DNA of 64,000 bases from the NCBI RefSeq assembly GCF_000344785.1, contig NC_020506.1:2356001-2420000 (forward strand), written 5' to 3'. Shown here piece after piece: positions 61,170 through 64,000 of the stretch. Every line of letters begins with the position of its first letter. The stretch's first letter is position 1. This DNA comes from Corynebacterium callunae DSM 20147 (GTDB taxonomy: Bacteria; Actinomycetota; Actinomycetes; Mycobacteriales; Mycobacteriaceae). The notes under the pieces were generated by a model that saw nothing but the letters and a program-made list of their open reading frames with translations, was not told where the DNA came from and did not search any database. The translations under genes and the position numbers were made by a program.

Positions 61170-61766
61170 CTAGTCTTCGTCGTCGAAGCTCAGATCGTCA
61201 AGATCCACGTCGGAATCATCAAAGTCATCAAAAGCGTCCTTCTTCTCTTCCTCTTCACCAAAGAGGTCAGCGCGGTGACGAGCAATAGTCTCATCAACCT
61301 CAGCCAAGAAGGAGTCAGCCTTTTCTTCATCGACGGTTTCTGCTAGTGCTAGCTCACCAACCAAAACCTGACGAGCCTTGGAAAGCATGCGCTTTTCACC
61401 AGCGGAAAGGCCACGGTCCTGGTCACGACGCCATAGATCACGCACAACCTCAGCAACCTTGTTCACATCGCCGGAAGCAAGACGCTCCTGGTTTGCCTTA
61501 TAACGGCGTGACCAGTTGCCAGCTTCTTCCACATCAATTTCGCGCAGCACGGAAAAGACTTTTTGCAGGCCTTCTTCACCCACAACATCGCGCACGCCAA
61601 CCAGCTCAGCATTCTTGGCAGGTACGCGAACAACGAGATCGGAATGGTTAATCTGGAGAACTAGGTAGTCCACCGTCTCACCATTCATTTCACGCTGCTC
61701 CAGGGCTGAAACGATTGCAGCTCCGTGGTGCGGGTAAACGACGGTGTCTCCGACCTTGAATTCCAT
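61170..61766 (-). CDS. carD: CarD-family transcription regulator
   Basis: 198 residues from the ATG at 61766, with AAGGAG 5 bases before it; a GTG two codons upstream is rejected because it falls within the ribosome binding site. The N-terminal RNA polymerase interaction domain reads [17 protein letters not shown], and the DNA-binding helical domain contains [21 protein letters not shown] long acidic tail (rich in Asp/Glu) ends the protein. CarD stabilises open promoter complexes, notably at rRNA genes. Confidence 0.95.
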   Translation of the reverse strand: MEFKVGDTVVYPHHGAAIVSALEQREMNGETVDYLVLQINHSDLVVRVPAKNAELVGVRDVVGEEGLQKVFSVLREIDVEEAGNWSRRYKANQERLASGDVNKVAEVVRDLWRRDQDRGLSAGEKRMLSKARQVLVGELALAETVDEEKADSFLAEVDETIARHRADLFGEEEEKKDAFDDFDDSDVDLDDLSFDDED

Positions 61767-62278
61767 TCCCACTCCTTCTATTGGTCAATATCTTCAAAAA
61801 GAACTGACCCCTGGCACCTTAAAAATGGCGCTTTAAAACAAAGACAAAATACTTAAACCCGTTCCAGCGAAAACATAGGAAAACTTGGGAGTTTCTCATA
61901 GGGTTTCGCGACAGGCCTCAACCTTCGGAATTCTACCATGTTTATACAGCTTTAGCAGCTTGCAGGCATATATAGGCACTTGCCCGGCCTTTGAACATTT
62001 TAGGCGGGACCTCACTTTTACATCCTGATATTTACCTAGCAACACCTCTTAAAGGTCGCGTGGACCGGCGTTAAAGGAAAATCTCGCGTGAAATAGCTGA
62101 CATTTGCCGGATTTTGCCCATTTTTGCCAGGTTTATGCCCCTTTTGTTTGCCCCCGTTTACACCCTCGGTTAGCCCAATCAACTGTGTTAAAGAGGTTTT
62201 AAAGACTAGGGTTAGTTGCAGCATATCCAGATTTTCTGGATGAATCCTGGAATTTATACCCCAATGGAGGACGAACCC
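61767..62278. other. Intergenic region between carD and the LpqE-like gene
   Basis: About 510 bases of divergent control DNA without a convincing gene. It includes repeated TTTTGCC/TTTGCC runs around 62100-62155. Both promoters must lie here. A 62-codon minus-strand frame at 62036-62224 has no supporting features. Confidence 0.5.
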
Positions 62279-62845
62279 GTGAAGTCCCTGAACTCGGTTG
62301 CCCGTCGTGGCGCGATCATGACTGTGGCTGCTGCGTCAGCTCTTGCGCTTGCTTCCTGCAGTGCAGGACAGATCACTCAGACCTCGAGCCAGGTTGCTGC
62401 CGTTGATGGCAACCAAGCTGCAGCAGAAAGCGGAGCTGTTGTAGTCCGCGACGTAACTGTTCACCTCACCGAAGAGGGCGAAGCTGGCGTTAAGTTCACT
62501 GCAATCAACCAGGACACCGAGAACGTCTCCCACAACCTGGAGTCCGTCACCGTTGATGGCAAGGAAGTTACTCTCGGCGATGTAGCTCCACTGGAGCGCA
62601 ACTGCTCCCTCGTCGCAGATATTGAGTCTGAACTTGCATTGCTTGAAGAGCCTGAGGTTGGCTGCATCCAGCACGTTGCAACCTCCGTTGAGAACCCAGG
62701 CTTCGCATATGGTGGAGTTGTTCCTGTGGTTTTGACCTTCGACACCGGTGAGATCACCGTTGACGCTACCGTCTCCGCACCAGTTCTGGAGTCCGGCCAG
62801 GTTAGCCGTGAAGTTGGAAGCGGCGAAGAAGAATCTAGCCACTAA
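62279..62845 (+). CDS. lpqE: LpqE-like lipoprotein
   Basis: 188 residues from the GTG at 62279; GGAGG lies 8 bases upstream, which fixes this start. Signal peptide with lipobox LALASC near residue 25. The mature domain is a single beta-sandwich of the copper-chaperone/PCuAC-like type ([37 protein letters not shown]). The mycobacterial gene at the same place beside carD and radA is lpqE. Function unproven; surface metal handling is possible. Confidence 0.82.
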   Translation: MKSLNSVARRGAIMTVAAASALALASCSAGQITQTSSQVAAVDGNQAAAESGAVVVRDVTVHLTEEGEAGVKFTAINQDTENVSHNLESVTVDGKEVTLGDVAPLERNCSLVADIESELALLEEPEVGCIQHVATSVENPGFAYGGVVPVVLTFDTGEITVDATVSAPVLESGQVSREVGSGEEESSH

Positions 62846-62862
62846 TCTTTAACTAGCCTTTA

Positions 62863-62898
62863 AAAATGCACACCTCGTTTGAGGTGTGCATTTTGCTT
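62863..62898 (+). terminator. Terminator of the LpqE-like gene
   Basis: 14-bp stem AAAATGCACACCTC / GAGGTGTGCATTTT, loop GTTT, followed by GCTTTT. Confidence 0.9.
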
Positions 62899-62936
62899 TT
62901 CCTAAGTCTTCACAATTTCCCAAACCACCCCTATTT

Positions 62937-62977
62937 TCGAACATAGTTTCCCCTATGTCCCAATGGTGGTTTAAGGT
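62937..62977 (+). promoter_or_regulatory. radA promoter with leaderless -10 box and partial LexA-like site
   Basis: TAAGGT (62972-62977) ends 7 bases before the radA ATG. TCGAACATAGTTTCCC (62937-62952) matches the left half of a corynebacterial SOS box (TCGAAC...GTTCGA) but not the right half. A short inverted repeat ACATAG-N5-CTATGT (62941-62957) overlaps it. Confidence 0.4.
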
Positions 62978-62984
62978 TGTGGGC

Positions 62985-64000
62985 ATGGCTAAAAAAGCAC
63001 GCAGCGTACACACTTGTTCAGAATGTGGTTATTCCAGCCCCAAGTGGTTGGGTCGCTGTCCCGAGTGCGGTTCCTGGGGTTCCATGCAGGAACATGCCGT
63101 GGGTGAAACCGGCGGAGCTGCCCGCGCCGCAGTGTCTGGCGTAACTCCCGCAGGTCTGACACCTACCTCCCCAGCTGTCCCCATCGGCCAGGTAGTTGCC
63201 TCCTCTGCCACCAGCATTTCCACCGGCATCGGTGAATTAGACCGCGTACTGGGCAATGGCATTGTGCCAGGCTCAGTTGTACTTATGGCTGGTGAGCCAG
63301 GTGTTGGTAAATCAACACTGCTTTTGGAGGTAGCCAGCCGCTGGTCATCCATGCCAGAAGGAGATGGCACTCGTACCGCACTTTATGTCACCGCAGAGGA
63401 ATCTGCAGGTCAGGTGCGCCTGCGTGCAGAAAGAACTGGAGCGGTTAAAGATACCCTTTATCTCGCCGCTGAATCTAACTTGGATGTAGTTTTTGGCCAT
63501 GTCTCCCAGCTCAAGCCCAGTTTGCTCATTGTGGACTCGGTCCAAACCATGCATGCCGCAGGTGTCGAGGGCGTTGCCGGCGGTGTGGCACAATCTCGTG
63601 CCGTCACAGCAGCCTTGACCACCTTGGCTAAAACCTCTGGCATTCCCATTTTGCTTGTTGGCCACGTCACCAAGGATGGCAATGTGGCAGGTCCACGCGT
63701 TTTGGAACACCTCGTGGATGTGGTGTTGAACTTTGAGGGTGATCGCCACTCTTCCCTACGTATGCTGCGCGGTATTAAAAACCGCTATGGTGCCACCGAT
63801 GAAGTGGGCTGTTTTGAGCAACAATCAGATGGCATCAAAGAGGTTCCAGACCCCTCCGGACTCTTCCTCTCCCACCGTGGCTCCACCCCTGATGGCACTG
63901 CCGTTACCGTCGCCATGGACGGCGTGCGCCCACTATTGGCCGAGGTCCAAAGCTTGCTTGTCGACGCCCCCTCGAAGAATCCCCGCAGGGTTGTCACGGG
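62985..64000 (+). CDS. radA: DNA repair protein RadA (Sms), cut by window edge
   Basis: The open frame from the ATG at 62985 runs past the window end (338 codons visible). N-terminal zinc finger with four Cys (TCSECGYSSPKW, GRCPECGSWG), RecA-like core with Walker A MAGEPGVGKST and the RadA signature GIKNRYGATDE (KNRFG in most members). It processes branched DNA during recombination and migrates junctions as a hexameric helicase. The C-terminal Lon-like domain lies mostly outside. Confidence 0.95.
   Translation, partial: MAKKARSVHTCSECGYSSPKWLGRCPECGSWGSMQEHAVGETGGAARAAVSGVTPAGLTPTSPAVPIGQVVASSATSISTGIGELDRVLGNGIVPGSVVLMAGEPGVGKSTLLLEVASRWSSMPEGDGTRTALYVTAEESAGQVRLRAERTGAVKDTLYLAAESNLDVVFGHVSQLKPSLLIVDSVQTMHAAGVEGVAGGVAQSRAVTAALTTLAKTSGIPILLVGHVTKDGNVAGPRVLEHLVDVVLNFEGDRHSSLRMLRGIKNRYGATDEVGCFEQQSDGIKEVPDPSGLFLSHRGSTPDGTAVTVAMDGVRPLLAEVQSLLVDAPSKNPRRVVT

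Larger units (their letters stand above)
1578..63965. repeat. Dispersed 10-base motif GTCGANAAGC (22 copies)
   Basis: First bases on the plus strand: 1578, 2133, 4679, 8633, 13079, 19750, 19990, 22237, 23061, 24959, 35670, 40123, 46937, 53221. Reverse complement copies begin at 6359, 10136, 14102, 17413, 18401, 37544, 52969, 63956. Many are preceded by GC (GCGTCGANAAGC). With nine fixed bases about 0.5 copies are expected in random DNA of this length. Copies lie in several reading frames and also in non-coding DNA (8633, 10136, 24959). None lies in the mobile element. Confidence 0.85.

Noticed and set aside
62036..62224. 62-codon minus-strand open frame upstream of lpqE
   Set aside because: Lies in the divergent promoter region, with repetitive TTTGCC runs and no translation signal.
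62937..62952. Full SOS box before radA
   Set aside because: Only the left half matches a LexA site; kept as a low-confidence note and not claimed as regulation.

Overview
The window is a chromosomal segment of a Corynebacterium close to C. glutamicum. The evidence is gene order and protein sequence. Over about 56 kb the genes follow the order I know from the C. glutamicum chromosome: dctA, ptrB, purC, purB, purD, phoS-phoR, pqo, cgmA-cgmR, thrE, otsA, otsB, ipsA, a zinc ABC transporter, rlmB, cysS, ptsS, scrB, nagB-nagA, the nan/sia sialic acid cluster, ispF-ispD, carD, lpqE and radA. The species cannot be fixed from sequence alone. Many genes appear to be transcribed as leaderless mRNAs, with a TANNNT -10 box 6-8 bases before the start codon, which is common in this genus.

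Layout. 1-8.6 kb, minus strand: edge of dctA, oligopeptidase B, and purine genes purC, purB and purD, with a 49-codon gene resembling the mycoloylated cell-envelope peptide ProtX between purC and purB. 8.7-10.4 kb: a HIT protein, then a decayed spot where a 5'-truncated bioD abuts a 5'-truncated, mutated POT-type peptide permease; bioA appears to have been deleted. 10.5-16.4 kb, minus: PhoSR two-component system, a MerR/TipA regulator, a D-amino-acid aldolase/racemase-like enzyme and pyruvate:quinone oxidoreductase. 16.6-20 kb, plus: multidrug exporter cgmA with its repressor cgmR and a palindromic operator laid over the promoter, then a second MFS protein. 20-24.7 kb, minus: an unusual HAD protein, a DUF1801 protein and the EfeUOB iron importer.

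25.05-32.80 kb is an integrated mobile element in the 3' end of a tRNA-Thr(TGT) gene, bounded by a 37-bp direct repeat. It has a tyrosine integrase, a divergent regulator/excisionase control region, a two-gene replication module (DnaB-N-like protein plus RecA/AAA helicase-like ATPase), an iteron cluster that looks like a replication origin, and a distal set with a terminase-small-subunit-like HTH protein and orphan genes. It has no capsid, portal, tail or lysis genes. This layout matches phage-inducible chromosomal islands (phage satellites) and is the most interesting part of the window.

32.9-43.8 kb: threonine/serine exporter thrE, a lysine-tailed small protein, the OtsAB trehalose pathway with a lipoprotein between, the LacI-type regulator IpsA, a zinc uptake ABC operon, an rRNA methyltransferase and cysteinyl-tRNA synthetase. 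43.9-59.9 kb is a carbohydrate block: sucrose PTS and sucrose-6-P hydrolase, amino-sugar catabolism (NagA, NagB), and complete sialic acid use. SiaEFGI imports it, NanA cleaves it, NanK phosphorylates ManNAc, NanE epimerises it to GlcNAc-6-P, NagA and NagB pass it to fructose-6-P, NanH is a sialidase and NanR the regulator. Two matching NanR-type operators lie upstream of nanA and siaE. 59.9-64 kb: isoprenoid genes ispF-ispD, carD, an LpqE-like lipoprotein and the 5' part of radA.

A 10-base motif, GTCGANAAGC, occurs 22 times across the host backbone, in several reading frames and in intergenic DNA, but never in the mobile element.
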